DNA of 32,890 bases from Brumimicrobium sp964346075 (GCA_964346075.1 CAYFTH010000026.1:1-32890), one strand, 5' to 3'; numbered from the stretch's first letter, positions 1 to 8,055 are shown. A program made the numbers and translations. The notes: generated from the letters alone by a model not told the origin.

Positions 1-328
1 GGTATACAGAAAAACCTTTTTGCTTCAACGCCTCTTCAGGTTCGCTAAAATCGAATCCTTCTCCTGTGTATAAATGCAGGACGGCAACTGTTTGCCCTTT
101 AAACGCGCCGTCAACTGCAAGATCATATTGACTTCCAGCAGCATTTCCATAACTGTCACTCTGGACTTCCCGTTTGCGTTTGACAATTTTTCGAGTGTTG
201 GTTTCCTCATCAAGTACTTCAACTTCGACTTCTTCTTCAATCACATTTTGATTTGCACATTTATTGTATTGTGCAATCGATAAACTCGTAATAGCTAGAC
301 TAAACGTAAATAGAAATAACTTTTTCAT
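1..328 (-). CDS. Secreted hypothetical protein, 3' end beyond window
   Basis: The reading frame opens at the ATG at 326-328 on the minus strand and runs off the left edge, giving about 109 residues without a stop. The N-terminus is a clear Sec signal peptide (MKKLFLFTFSLAITSLSIAQ, cleavage near residue 20), so the product is exported. The mature part starts with a short Asn/Cys segment, then an acidic stretch rich in Glu and Val (about residues 30-42), a basic stretch with KRKRE, and a more ordinary mixed region. I recognise no family. It lies 45 nt downstream of comM on the same strand, with a candidate promoter of its own overlapping the comM stop codon. The coding frame is supported by the signal peptide and the lack of stops, but the function cannot be stated from this fragment. 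Confidence 0.72.
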   Translation of the reverse strand, partial: MKKLFLFTFSLAITSLSIAQYNKCANQNVIEEEVEVEVLDEETNTRKIVKRKREVQSDSYGNAAGSQYDLAVDGAFKGQTVAVLHLYTGEGFDFSEPEEALKQKGFSVY

Positions 329-368
329 AATTTTTTTCTTTCTCGTACAGTGGAGTTTGAAATGGGTT

Positions 369-376
369 CAAATTTA
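369..376 (-). promoter_or_regulatory. Candidate -7 promoter element for the partial secreted gene
   Basis: On the minus strand this reads TAAATTTG, a perfect match to the Bacteroidota -7 consensus TAnnTTTG. It ends 40 nt before the ATG at 328 and overlaps the comM stop codon. I found no TTG at the expected -33 distance, so only half of the promoter is supported. Confidence 0.4.
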
Positions 377-1912
377 TTTTGCCCAATCCTCCCGATCCAG
401 GTTTCTAAACTGTATGGCTTCTGCGATATGGTTGGTTTGTATTTCATTTGCGTGTTCTAAATCAGCGATTGTTCTCGCGACCTTTAGGATGCGGTCATAG
501 GCACGTGCTGAGAGTCCCAGATTATCCATAGCTTGTTTCAAGATGGCGTTACAACTCTCGTCAATTACACAGTAGCTGCGCAATTCGCGACTACTCATTT
601 GTGCGTTGCAGTGGGTTTCTTTACTTTTTTCGAAGCGCTTTTCCTGGATAAGGCGAGCCTCAACTACGCGATCTCTGATGTCTTGACTTTTCTCTGTGGG
701 CTCATCATGTGCCAACTCATCAAAACTAACCGGAGTAACTTCGACGTGAAGGTCGATTCGGTCGAGTAGGGGGCCACTGATTTTATTCAAGTAGTTTTGC
801 ACAATTCCCGGAGCGCAAACGCAATCTTTTTCAGGATGATTATAGTAGCCACAAGGGCAAGGATTCATTGCTGCCACTAGCATGAAGCCTGCTGGATATT
901 CCACTGTGAATTTTGCTCGAGAAATGGTCACCTGGCGATCTTCAATCGGTTGACGCATCACTTCTAGCACGGAACGTTTATATTCAGGCAGCTCATCGAG
1001 AAACAGCACTCCGTTGTGGGCGAGCGAAATTTCTCCTGGTTGAGGATAGCCTCCACCGCCTACTAGTGCTACATCGGAAATCGTATGGTGTGGTTTTCGA
1101 AAAGGACGATGGGTGACAAGTCCAGCACCAGCGTCTACTTTACCAGCTACGGAATGAATTTTAGTGGTTTCGAGCGATTCGTCAATGCTCATCGGGGGAA
1201 GAATCGTCGGTAGTCGTTTGGCCAGCATTGATTTACCTGCGCCAGGTGGACCAATCAACACTACATTGTGTCCACCTGAAGCGGCGATTTCAAATGCGCG
1301 TTTAATGTTCTGTTGTCCTTTGACATCTTTGAAATCAACTCCGATTTCGTCCAGCTTATCAAAGAACTCATCGTTCAAATCCACCTCAACAGGATCAAGG
1401 TTTGCGTCATTATTCAGGAAGTCAACGACTTCATTGATGGAGCTCACACCGTAAACATCGATCTCTTCAACTATCGCTGCCTCGCGCGCATTCTCTTTTG
1501 GAAGAATAATACCTTTATAACCCTCTGATTTAGCTTTTAATGCGATGGGAAGAATACCTTTCATAGGTTTTAAACTCCCGTCCAGGGAAAGTTCTCCCAA
1601 TAGCACATAATCTTCTAAGTGATCTGTTTTGACTTGTTCACTTGCGGCCATTATTCCAATTCCGATAGGAAGGTCAAATGTAGAACCTTCTTTACGAATA
1701 TCGGCAGGAGCCATGTTTACAGTAATTTCTTTCATCGGGTATTTGTACCCGTTGTTGGTGAGTGCCGCCTTGATGCGCTGTTGACTCTCTTTGACAGCAC
1801 TGTCGGGTAGTCCCACTAATATAAAACTAATTCCTTTTCCGATGTTCACTTCTATGGTGATCGGGGTTGCATCTATGCCGAAAACGGCAGATCCGTAAGT
1901 TTTTACTAACAT
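374..1912 (-). CDS. comM: ComM/YifB-family Mg-chelatase-like AAA+ ATPase
   Basis: This is a complete 512-residue protein, the normal length for the YifB/ComM family. An N-terminal Lon-protease-like S5 fold (about residues 1-170, with VNMAPADIRKEG near 66-76) precedes an AAA+ module with Walker A GPPGAGKS at 221-228 and Walker B VLFLDE near 302-307. A Cys-rich insert, PCPCGYY...DCVC, follows at about 351-366, as is typical of the family. The C-terminal YifB helical domain contains SARAYDRILKVARTIADLE. In naturally competent bacteria ComM is a hexameric helicase that promotes branch migration during integration of incoming DNA; most bacteria carry it whether or not they are competent. The start at MLVKTYGSAVFG matches the family N-terminus. 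It is transcribed leftward, 157 nt from gmhA, so probably as its own unit. The family is certain; a role in transformation here is inference. Confidence 0.95.
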   Translation of the reverse strand: MLVKTYGSAVFGIDATPITIEVNIGKGISFILVGLPDSAVKESQQRIKAALTNNGYKYPMKEITVNMAPADIRKEGSTFDLPIGIGIMAASEQVKTDHLEDYVLLGELSLDGSLKPMKGILPIALKAKSEGYKGIILPKENAREAAIVEEIDVYGVSSINEVVDFLNNDANLDPVEVDLNDEFFDKLDEIGVDFKDVKGQQNIKRAFEIAASGGHNVVLIGPPGAGKSMLAKRLPTILPPMSIDESLETTKIHSVAGKVDAGAGLVTHRPFRKPHHTISDVALVGGGGYPQPGEISLAHNGVLFLDELPEYKRSVLEVMRQPIEDRQVTISRAKFTVEYPAGFMLVAAMNPCPCGYYNHPEKDCVCAPGIVQNYLNKISGPLLDRIDLHVEVTPVSFDELAHDEPTEKSQDIRDRVVEARLIQEKRFEKSKETHCNAQMSSRELRSYCVIDESCNAILKQAMDNLGLSARAYDRILKVARTIADLEHANEIQTNHIAEAIQFRNLDREDWAK

Positions 1913-2069
1913 TGATATAGGTTTTTAAGTTATTTCCTACCTAAGATAAGAAAAATTATAGAAAGTGGACAAGTCAAGATGTAAAAATACGCACAAGTCT
2001 TCGCTGATTCGCATAGCCTATTAATTCTTTGTACTTTTTAAAGAGTCTGAAAATAAGGATCACAGTTTG

Positions 2070-2639
2070 TTATTTGCAAATTGCTCGTTCTACGTGATCA
2101 ATTAAGCTATGGATGACCTTAATGTGTATTTCTTGAGCACGATCGGCATAATTAGAATGCGGAGCCCGGATTTCAATATCGCATAGTTCAGCCATGGTTC
2201 CACCTGTTTTGCCTGTTAATCCAATAACCTTCATTCCTTTTTTGTGGGCCGTGTGAATCGCGTTAATGACATTTTTAGAATTGCCACTGGTCGAAATAGC
2301 GAGTAATATATCTTCCTTTCTGCCGACACCTTCTACGTAGCGCGAAAAAACTTCGTCGAAACCAAAGTCATTGGCAACACATGAAAGATGAGAAGCATCG
2401 GCTATAGCAATGGCCGCCATTGGTTTTCGATTTTCGCGAAATCTACCAGTCATTTCTTCGGCAAAGTGCATCGCATCACACAGCGAACCACCGTTTCCAC
2501 AACTCAGAATTTTACCTTCTTTCCCGAAGGATGAAACCATCAAATCTCCTGCTTCCTGAATCAACTGTAAATTTTCAGGAGTGTTAAATTTTTGCAAAAT
2601 TTTCAGAGCTTCATCAAAATGGTCTGCTATTTGTTTCAT
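2070..2639 (-). CDS. gmhA: D-sedoheptulose-7-phosphate isomerase (GmhA-like SIS protein)
   Basis: The enzyme isomerises sedoheptulose 7-phosphate to heptose 7-phosphate, the first step towards ADP-heptose for the LPS core. The ATG at 2639 gives 189 residues (MKQIADHFDEAL), close to the usual ~190. The frame stays open another 21 codons upstream, but that extension does not fit the family and would overlap the promoter region. The SIS-domain phosphate loop (SCGNGGSLCDAMHFAEEMTG) carries the family His and Glu zinc ligands (HFAEE). The later QEIHIKVIHSLIDHVE segment supplies the second Gln/His pair. ISTSGNSKNV is the second sugar-phosphate loop. It diverges from a small secreted gene across a 109-nt gap. 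No other heptose-pathway gene is visible here, so the exact substrate in this organism is inferred from the family. Confidence 0.9.
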   Translation of the reverse strand: MKQIADHFDEALKILQKFNTPENLQLIQEAGDLMVSSFGKEGKILSCGNGGSLCDAMHFAEEMTGRFRENRKPMAAIAIADASHLSCVANDFGFDEVFSRYVEGVGRKEDILLAISTSGNSKNVINAIHTAHKKGMKVIGLTGKTGGTMAELCDIEIRAPHSNYADRAQEIHIKVIHSLIDHVERAICK

Positions 2640-2657
2640 GGCACTATAATTGAAAGT

Positions 2658-2665
2658 CAAATTTA
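2658..2665 (-). promoter_or_regulatory. Candidate -7 element for gmhA
   Basis: The minus strand reads TAAATTTG (TAnnTTTG consensus), ending 18 nt before the gmhA ATG at 2639. No TTG is present at the right -33 spacing. It supports the short gmhA start. Confidence 0.45.
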
Positions 2666-2708
2666 AAAATAAATCAAGAGAAGTAACTACGATTTTGAAC
2701 AAGATTAC

Positions 2709-2716
2709 TATATTTG
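2709..2716 (+). promoter_or_regulatory. Candidate -7 element for the small secreted gene
   Basis: TATATTTG is a perfect TAnnTTTG match ending 32 nt before the ATG at 2749. It lies back to back with the gmhA element in the same 109-nt divergent gap. A TTG at 2695-2697 is too close to act as a standard -33 box. Confidence 0.45.
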
Positions 2717-2748
2717 AAATCGGAGTTCGCTCTATAAACTACGAAACA

Positions 2749-3189
2749 ATGAAAAAGATACTTTTACTCAGTGTACTATTATTCTCAGGAATGTTTAGCG
2801 CTTCACTAAATGCTCAAGAAGCTACTAATTGCTATGAGAAGTTAGAAAAAGCTTTTGAAGAAAGAGGGGCTTATACCGTTTCTGATAATATACATCGCAA
2901 TGTAATTATTTCATTTTTTGAAGAAGATGAGGTCTATTGTATTAAAGCAAAAGTGCGAGTTGAAAATGGTTATATAGAATCTATTTTCTACTATTATGAT
3001 GATAATACTTCTAAGCTCTATGACAAGAAATTTTATAACTTAAACAACGAACCACCTTCGATAGAGAATGGTATTTCTGAGATGATTAAAAACGCCGACG
3101 GCGAACGCTTTAAGGTGATTTTTATCGAGAAACTCAAGCCTAAGCAAAAGAAGCTGAAACGCGTGACAATCAATCCTGATGATCTCTAG
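2749..3189 (+). CDS. Small secreted hypothetical protein
   Basis: From the ATG at 2749 the product is 146 residues. It begins with a textbook signal peptide (MKKILLLSVLLFSGMFSASLNAQ, cleavage after about residue 23). The frame is open further upstream, but that would bury the signal peptide and cover the promoter. The mature protein has two Cys (NCYEKLEKAFEE and VYCIKAKVRV), a Tyr/Asp-rich middle (FYYYDDN) and a strongly basic end (KLKPKQKKLKRVTINPDDL). I do not recognise a family. The layout suggests a small alpha/beta periplasmic domain, but this is only an impression. It is monocistronic: divergent from gmhA and followed by a strong terminator facing rsmG. Confidence 0.75.
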   Translation: MKKILLLSVLLFSGMFSASLNAQEATNCYEKLEKAFEERGAYTVSDNIHRNVIISFFEEDEVYCIKAKVRVENGYIESIFYYYDDNTSKLYDKKFYNLNNEPPSIENGISEMIKNADGERFKVIFIEKLKPKQKKLKRVTINPDDL

Positions 3190-3217
3190 AACGATAGGGA
3201 TTAAAAATATTACAGGG

Positions 3218-3242
3218 GGCGGTTTAGTGACCGCCTTTTTTT
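3218..3242 (+). terminator. Rho-independent terminator after the small secreted gene
   Basis: A 6-bp GC stem (GGCGGT / ACCGCC, 3218-3223 with 3230-3235, loop TTAGTG) is followed by seven T residues at 3236-3242. The T-tract overlaps the stop codon of the convergent rsmG gene. On the minus strand the hairpin is not followed directly by a T-run, so it mainly serves the plus strand. Confidence 0.85.
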
Positions 3243-3861
3243 ATGCTTGAATGTAAACAACCTTCTTTGTTTCGAAGAACGACTCTTCAAATTTCTCATG
3301 CAGATCGAAGATCGTTTTTGAACCAGGTACAGGAAATAATTCTTTTGTCAGATCACCACCCTTCAAATAAAGTATGCCGTTCGGAAGTCCATTCTTGTTG
3401 TTCGTACCAATTAGTGGGCGAACCCATTCATAGAATTGTTCCATTCGCGTTACAGCCCGACTAATGATAAAATCATATTTTGTCTTAAGTTCTTCTGCCC
3501 TCGCATGATCCGCTCGAACATTTTTGAGGTCCAATGCAGTAATAACGTCATTGACGACCTTTATTTTTTTGGCTTTCGAATCGACGAGATGGAATTGACT
3601 TTCAGGAAATAATATGGCCAGAGGAATGCCCGGGAAACCGCCACCTGTTCCTACATCTAATAGTGTGGTGCCGGGAGCGAAACGCACGAATTTTGCAATA
3701 CCTAAACTGTGGAGTACGTGATGTTCATAAAAGTGATCCATGTCTTTTCGACTGATGACATTAATCATTTTATTCCAACTGGTGTAGAGCTCCTTTAGTG
3801 CTGCAAATTGCTCGAGTTGTTGTTGAGATAAATCGGGAAAATATTTTTTGATGATTTCCAT
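3241..3861 (-). CDS. rsmG: 16S rRNA (guanine527-N7)-methyltransferase RsmG
   Basis: RsmG (GidB) methylates N7 of G527 of 16S rRNA using S-adenosylmethionine. The 206-residue length is normal. The N-terminus (MEIIKKYFPDLSQQQLEQF) and the segment with MINVISRKDMDHFYEHHVLHSL are family hallmarks. The SAM-binding motif I is LLDVGTGGGFPGIPLAI at about residues 67-83, followed by HLVDSKAKKIKVV. FIISRAVT corresponds to the conserved motif near the active site. It is the last gene of a leftward group (glycosyltransferase, sigma factor, rsmG) and starts 23 nt after the sigma factor stop. Loss of rsmG gives low-level streptomycin resistance in other bacteria; nothing here suggests damage. Confidence 0.95.
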   Translation of the reverse strand: MEIIKKYFPDLSQQQLEQFAALKELYTSWNKMINVISRKDMDHFYEHHVLHSLGIAKFVRFAPGTTLLDVGTGGGFPGIPLAILFPESQFHLVDSKAKKIKVVNDVITALDLKNVRADHARAEELKTKYDFIISRAVTRMEQFYEWVRPLIGTNNKNGLPNGILYLKGGDLTKELFPVPGSKTIFDLHEKFEESFFETKKVVYIQA

Positions 3862-3884
3862 GAGACCTTAAATAAAGAAGCTTG

Positions 3885-4490
3885 TTAAATAGTGTCTTTT
3901 GTGTTTTTCATGATGTTCGCCAAAAACTCGCGAGCACGAAATAATTGTGCTTTAACGGTGCCGAGTGGAAGCTCCATTTCATCAGCTATTTCTTCATAAC
4001 TAAGCTCTTCAAAATATCTCTTTTTGATAAGATCGCGATAACGCGGTTTGAGTTGTTCAACAACCTTACGCATCATTTTGATCTTCTGTTGCTTCATGAT
4101 CGTTTCTTCAGGGTCCATTGTCCCCGATTCCACATCAATTTTAACACTTTCACCGTCTGAATTAGAATAAGCGTGATCCATCGAGGTAAGATGGATGCGT
4201 TTTTTGCGGATAAAGTCGATACAGTTATTAGAAGCGATTTTAAAAAGCCATGTGCTAAACGCATAGTTGGGAGAGTATTGCTGAATACGATTGAATGCTT
4301 TTCCAAAAGCCTCTATTGTCAAATCTTCCGCATCGTTATTGTTTTTGACCATCTTCAATAACATATAAAAGACGGGTTCCCGATACTGATCCATTAATTG
4401 TGCGAATGCAGCTTCGTCTCCTTTTTTAGCGCGCTCTACGACTTTTAAGTCTTTTTTACCTTTTTCAGAAAGATTTTTCCCTACTTCCAT
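3885..4490 (-). CDS. ECF-type sigma-70 family RNA polymerase sigma factor
   Basis: This 201-residue protein has the two-domain layout of extracytoplasmic-function sigma factors. Region 2 (about residues 25-95) contains DAEDLTIEAFGKAF and FSTWLFKIASNNCIDFIRKKR, which bind core polymerase and the -10 region. Region 4 (about 140-195) contains LKPRYRDLIKKRYFEELSYEEIADEM and GTVKAQLFRAREFL, a helix-turn-helix for the -35 region. The linker is long and acidic (SNSDGESVKIDVESGTMDPEE). The start codon overlaps the 3' end of the upstream glycosyltransferase by 10 nt, so the two are co-translated. No anti-sigma factor with a zinc-finger or membrane segment lies next to it, so the mode of control is not visible here. 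Targets are unknown. Confidence 0.92.
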   Translation of the reverse strand: MEVGKNLSEKGKKDLKVVERAKKGDEAAFAQLMDQYREPVFYMLLKMVKNNNDAEDLTIEAFGKAFNRIQQYSPNYAFSTWLFKIASNNCIDFIRKKRIHLTSMDHAYSNSDGESVKIDVESGTMDPEETIMKQQKIKMMRKVVEQLKPRYRDLIKKRYFEELSYEEIADEMELPLGTVKAQLFRAREFLANIMKNTKDTI

Positions 4491-5614
4491 TGTCTTTTTG
4501 TTGACTTCTTATCAGTTGTATAGTATATGATCGGCGTAACAATTGCAAATAAGAGGTCCCAAATAATAATCCCCCAGGCAAGGTCAATATTTCGTAATTT
4601 TCGCAGGATTATCCCAAAAACAATCCATTTGACGACGATCATCACGCCAAAAAGGCTTAAGACCAAAACATTACTATCAAACTTAAACACCAAAGTAATA
4701 AAAGAAGCATAGGTTAATAACAAGGATAGTGGATAGATTCCTAACAATGCTTTATTGAAAAGTCCGTATCGTTCAGATGTTGTATAGTGTCTTGACTTTT
4801 GTTTGATCCAGTCTTTCCAGCTAATCGGAGCATCAGAATAGCAAAAACTTTCGGGGTGAATACAAATTTTGGTGTTTTTACCGTGAGCAGCTTGTTGAAC
4901 GAAAAGGTCATCATCTCCGGAGGCTAACGCATAATGCGATTTGAATCCATCATTTTTGAAAAATAGTTCTTTGGTATAAGCCATATTTCTTCCGACCCCC
5001 ATGTAGGGTACGCCTGCTTTTGCATAGCTTAAATAATTGGTTGCAATCAATGTAGTATCTAATCGAATAAACCAATTGAGTAGCCCTTTTGTCTTGCGAT
5101 AGGGTCCATATCCCAGAACCAATTCTTTTTTAGCGGTGAAAGAGTGTCCCATTTTTTGAATCCACTGTGGTGAATCAGGTTTACAATCAGCATCAGTAAA
5201 AAGCAAATGGTCGTACTTCGCGCCTTTTATTCCGATCGTTAATGGTAGCTTTTTTCCTTGAGAAAAGTGTTTGTTTTGCTCTAAATTGATGACTTTAAGG
5301 TGGGCGTAACGGCGCTGTAAGGCTTTGAGTATATGTGTGGAGTCGTCTACAGATTGGTCGTTGATAACAATGACTTCAAATTCGTAGTAATCCTGTTCTA
5401 AGATGAAAGGCAAGAATTCGAATAAGTTGTCCTCTTCATTGCGCGCAGCAATCAGAATACTCACAGGAGGGAGGTTGCCGCCACTTTTGTTTTTGTGACA
5501 GGCTAAACGTAAATAGAAGAAAATGAGCCAAAATAATTGAATAAAAGTCAATGCGAAAAATGCAATGCTCATATAGAATTCTTGAGGATCACCAAAATTT
5601 GGTAAAACATCCAT
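4481..5614 (-). CDS. Membrane-bound family 2 glycosyltransferase
   Basis: This 377-residue protein has an N-terminal membrane helix (about residues 14-36), a cytoplasmic GT-A domain and three or four C-terminal membrane helices (about 285-365). The catalytic domain shows the GT2 signatures: VSILIAARNEEDNL, VIVINDQSVDDS, the metal-binding TDADC, the acidic GDDDLF, and QKSRHYT in place of the common QxxRW. The donor sugar and acceptor cannot be told from sequence; poly-isoprenyl lipids or surface glycans are typical for this architecture. It heads the leftward group with the sigma factor and rsmG. The ATG at 5614 gives a short polar lead before the first helix; the internal Met at residue 15 is a possible later start. 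It resembles the second GT2 of this window at 31.7 kb in layout. Confidence 0.88.
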   Translation of the reverse strand: MDVLPNFGDPQEFYMSIAFFALTFIQLFWLIFFYLRLACHKNKSGGNLPPVSILIAARNEEDNLFEFLPFILEQDYYEFEVIVINDQSVDDSTHILKALQRRYAHLKVINLEQNKHFSQGKKLPLTIGIKGAKYDHLLFTDADCKPDSPQWIQKMGHSFTAKKELVLGYGPYRKTKGLLNWFIRLDTTLIATNYLSYAKAGVPYMGVGRNMAYTKELFFKNDGFKSHYALASGDDDLFVQQAAHGKNTKICIHPESFCYSDAPISWKDWIKQKSRHYTTSERYGLFNKALLGIYPLSLLLTYASFITLVFKFDSNVLVLSLFGVMIVVKWIVFGIILRKLRNIDLAWGIIIWDLLFAIVTPIIYYTTDKKSTKRQWK

Positions 5615-5659
5615 GCGTTATACTTTTTTACAAATATGATACTCTTCTCGAAATACAAT

Positions 5660-5667
5660 TATCTTTG
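5660..5667 (+). promoter_or_regulatory. Candidate -7 element for tgt
   Basis: TATCTTTG matches TAnnTTTG and ends 24 nt before the tgt ATG at 5692. This leader length favours the start at 5692 over the longer open frame, which would begin inside the divergent glycosyltransferase gene. Confidence 0.5.
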
Positions 5668-5691
5668 TACTCTTTATTTTTCAACATATTT

Positions 5692-6822
5692 ATGCACTTT
5701 GATTTAAAACATCGCGATAAAAATTCTGAAGCAAGGGCTGGTGTGCTTCAAACGGCTCATGGAGCAATAGAAACACCGATTTTTATGCCGGTTGGAACAG
5801 TGGGTTCTGTAAAAGGCGTTCACCAGTTTGAGATTGAGCATGAGATAAATGCGCAAATTATCCTCGGGAACACGTATCATTTATTTCTTAGACCCGGTCT
5901 GGATGTTTTAGAAGCTGCAGGAGGGCTCCACAAGTTTATAAATTATGAACGTCCTATATTGACAGACAGTGGCGGATATCAGGTTTATTCGCTGGCTAAT
6001 AGTCGAAAAATCACAGAAGAAGGAGTTAAATTTCAGTCTCACGTAGATGGAAGTTACCACTTCTTTTCGCCTGAAAAGGCTGTGAATATTCAGCGATCAA
6101 TCGGTGCGGATATTATTATGGCATTTGATGAATGTACACCTTATCCGTGCGATTATCAATATGCGAAACGTTCTATGAAGATGACACATCGTTGGTTGAA
6201 GAGATGTCAGGAGCAAATGCAAAAGACGTCCGGGATGTACGGCTATGAGCAAGAATTGTTCCCTATTGTTCAAGGGAGTGTCTATAAGGATCTGAGGCGC
6301 GATTCGGCGAAATTCATCAGTGATACCGATGCCATTGGAAATGCGATCGGTGGATTATCAGTAGGGGAGCCAGCTGAAGAACTGTACGATATGACTGCCC
6401 TTGTTTGCGAAGAATTACCCCAAGAAAAACCACGGTATTTGATGGGTGTTGGGACACCTGCTAATTTGCTCGAGTGCATTAGCTTAGGAGTAGATATGTT
6501 TGATTGTGTCATGCCATCACGCAATGCGCGTCACGGAATGTTGTTTACCAGTCAGGGAATTATGAACATCAAAAACAAAAAATGGGAGAAAGATTTTTCT
6601 GTAATTGACGAAGCAGGAACTGCAAGTGTGGACCACTTTTATTCAAAGGCCTATTTGCGTCATCTTGCAAAAACCAAAGAGCATCTTGCCATTCAAATAG
6701 CAACGATACATAATTTATCCTTTTATCTCTCGTTGATGAAAGAGGCGCGAACGCGAATTATCGATGGTAGTTTTAGCCCTTGGAAAGATCAAATGGTTGA
6801 ACAGCTATCACGCCGTCTTTAA
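5692..6822 (+). CDS. tgt: Queuine tRNA-ribosyltransferase (tRNA-guanine transglycosylase)
   Basis: Tgt exchanges guanine-34 in the anticodon of tRNAs for Asp, Asn, His and Tyr for preQ1 in queuosine synthesis. Starting at MHFDLKHRDKNSEARAG gives 376 residues, the usual length. Hallmarks are IETPIFMPVGTVGSVKGV, the catalytic aspartate in ILTDSGGYQVYSL, IIMAFDECTPYP and GGLSVGEP. The nucleophile region is VDMFDCVMPSRNARHGMLFT. Towards the C-terminus, bacterial enzymes usually have a CxCxxC...H zinc site. In this protein the matching stretch (KKWEKDFSVIDEAG...HFYSKAYLRHL) lacks those cysteines, which is a known variant in Bacteroidota-like enzymes as far as I recall. An LptF/LptG-type gene follows after 15 nt and is probably co-transcribed. 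Confidence 0.95.
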   Translation: MHFDLKHRDKNSEARAGVLQTAHGAIETPIFMPVGTVGSVKGVHQFEIEHEINAQIILGNTYHLFLRPGLDVLEAAGGLHKFINYERPILTDSGGYQVYSLANSRKITEEGVKFQSHVDGSYHFFSPEKAVNIQRSIGADIIMAFDECTPYPCDYQYAKRSMKMTHRWLKRCQEQMQKTSGMYGYEQELFPIVQGSVYKDLRRDSAKFISDTDAIGNAIGGLSVGEPAEELYDMTALVCEELPQEKPRYLMGVGTPANLLECISLGVDMFDCVMPSRNARHGMLFTSQGIMNIKNKKWEKDFSVIDEAGTASVDHFYSKAYLRHLAKTKEHLAIQIATIHNLSFYLSLMKEARTRIIDGSFSPWKDQMVEQLSRRL

Positions 6823-6837
6823 AACTGAAAGAATGGA

Positions 6838-7926
6838 ATGTTAAAGATCCTGGACCGATATATTATTAAGAAATTCTTATCGACTTTCTTTTTCATGCTG
6901 GGTGTAATCATGCTCCTGGCAGTGGTCTTTGATTTGGCTGAGCGATTGGGTGATTTTATAGAAAAAAAAGCACCGCTGGAAGCCATTATTTTTGATTACT
7001 ATTTCAATTTTGTGATCTATTTTGGGAACTTGTTTTCCCCGCTCATCGTGTTTGTTGCGGTCATTTGGTTCACAGCAAAAATGGCACAAAATACTGAGAT
7101 CGTACCTATTATAAATAGCGGGCGTCCATTTAGAAGACTTTTGCGGCCCTACATGATAGGAGCTACGATATTGATGTTGATATCCTTAGTATTAAATCAT
7201 TTTGTGCTTCCTAAAGCCAATGAAAAGAGACTCGAATTTGAAGAAACCTATTATCGTAATACACGTGTGATTTCTGATTACTTCGCAGAATATCCCAATA
7301 ATCAGTTTGTTTATTTTGATAATTATCGTTCTGATCGGAGTGAAGCACGTGGTTTTGTGTTAGAAGATCGCGATAAAAATGATGAATTACGAGCGATCGT
7401 TAAAGCAGGAAAAGCCTTTAATCCAGATTCAACGAATCAGTGGGAATTGACAGATTATTATATTCGCTATACAGGGGATTTGCACGACAGTATTGTAGCA
7501 CCACCTTCAGCAGGTCATAAATTAGATACGGTTTTCCCTTTTCAACTGGTGGAAATGGCACAACGTGAGAACGTGGTTAAAAGTATGGGGTTTAATGAAA
7601 TCAGAGGTTTTATTGAGCGTGAAAAACAAAAAGGGTCTCCTGACATTGCATTTTATGAAATTGAGTTTTATCAGCGAACTTCCTTTCCTTTTGCGACTTA
7701 TGTACTTACACTGATCGGAATGTCAGTTTCTTCCCGGAAATCGCGCGGCGGTGTAGGTGCCAATATTGCTGTGGGATTGCTGCTCGCTTTCTTATACATC
7801 TTTGCCATGAAAGTTACATCTGTCGCCGCTGAAAACGTTGGATTTCCGAGTTATATCGCTGTCTGGGTCCCTAATATTATTTTCGGTATCCTCGGATTAT
7901 TTTTGTACAGACTAGCGCCGAAATAG
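6838..7926 (+). CDS. LptF/LptG (YjgP/YjgQ) family LPS-export permease
   Basis: This is a 362-residue inner-membrane protein of the YjgP/YjgQ family, whose members form the membrane part of the ABC transporter LptB2FG that extracts LPS and pushes it to the outer membrane. It starts with MLKILDRYIIKKFLSTFFFMLG, the standard LptG-like opening. Three helices (about residues 12-35, 55-80 and 102-125) precede a periplasmic beta-jellyroll domain (about 130-270). The C-terminal membrane half contains SSRKSRGGVGANIAVGLLLAFLY and two more helices. Bacteroidota often carry two such genes at separate loci; only one is here, so LptF versus LptG cannot be settled with certainty, although the C-terminal motif looks more LptG-like. 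It lies 15 nt after tgt. Confidence 0.9.
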   Translation: MLKILDRYIIKKFLSTFFFMLGVIMLLAVVFDLAERLGDFIEKKAPLEAIIFDYYFNFVIYFGNLFSPLIVFVAVIWFTAKMAQNTEIVPIINSGRPFRRLLRPYMIGATILMLISLVLNHFVLPKANEKRLEFEETYYRNTRVISDYFAEYPNNQFVYFDNYRSDRSEARGFVLEDRDKNDELRAIVKAGKAFNPDSTNQWELTDYYIRYTGDLHDSIVAPPSAGHKLDTVFPFQLVEMAQRENVVKSMGFNEIRGFIEREKQKGSPDIAFYEIEFYQRTSFPFATYVLTLIGMSVSSRKSRGGVGANIAVGLLLAFLYIFAMKVTSVAAENVGFPSYIAVWVPNIIFGILGLFLYRLAPK

Positions 7927-8055
7927 TCACATCATTTAACTTAACCTCTTTTGGTTTACCAACATGTGAACGTTGTAAAGAATCTGTTTCAATCCCTGCA
8001 GTAGCTATTTACTAACCACACATGACGTGACGCGCTTTATCAATAGTACCGAAGA

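Noticed and set aside
2640..2702. A 21-residue N-terminal extension of gmhA
   Set aside because: The family begins at MKQIADHF-type sequence, and the extension would span two promoter-like boxes.
5551..5691. N-terminal extension of tgt
   Set aside because: The open frame upstream of 5692 overlaps the divergent glycosyltransferase and its promoter region, and does not fit the family N-terminus.
7927..8055. Short dyads (TTGG-TTTA-CCAA and a CACATGACGTG palindrome-like run) as a bidirectional terminator
   Set aside because: The stems are 4-5 bp with no T-run on either side, too weak to call.
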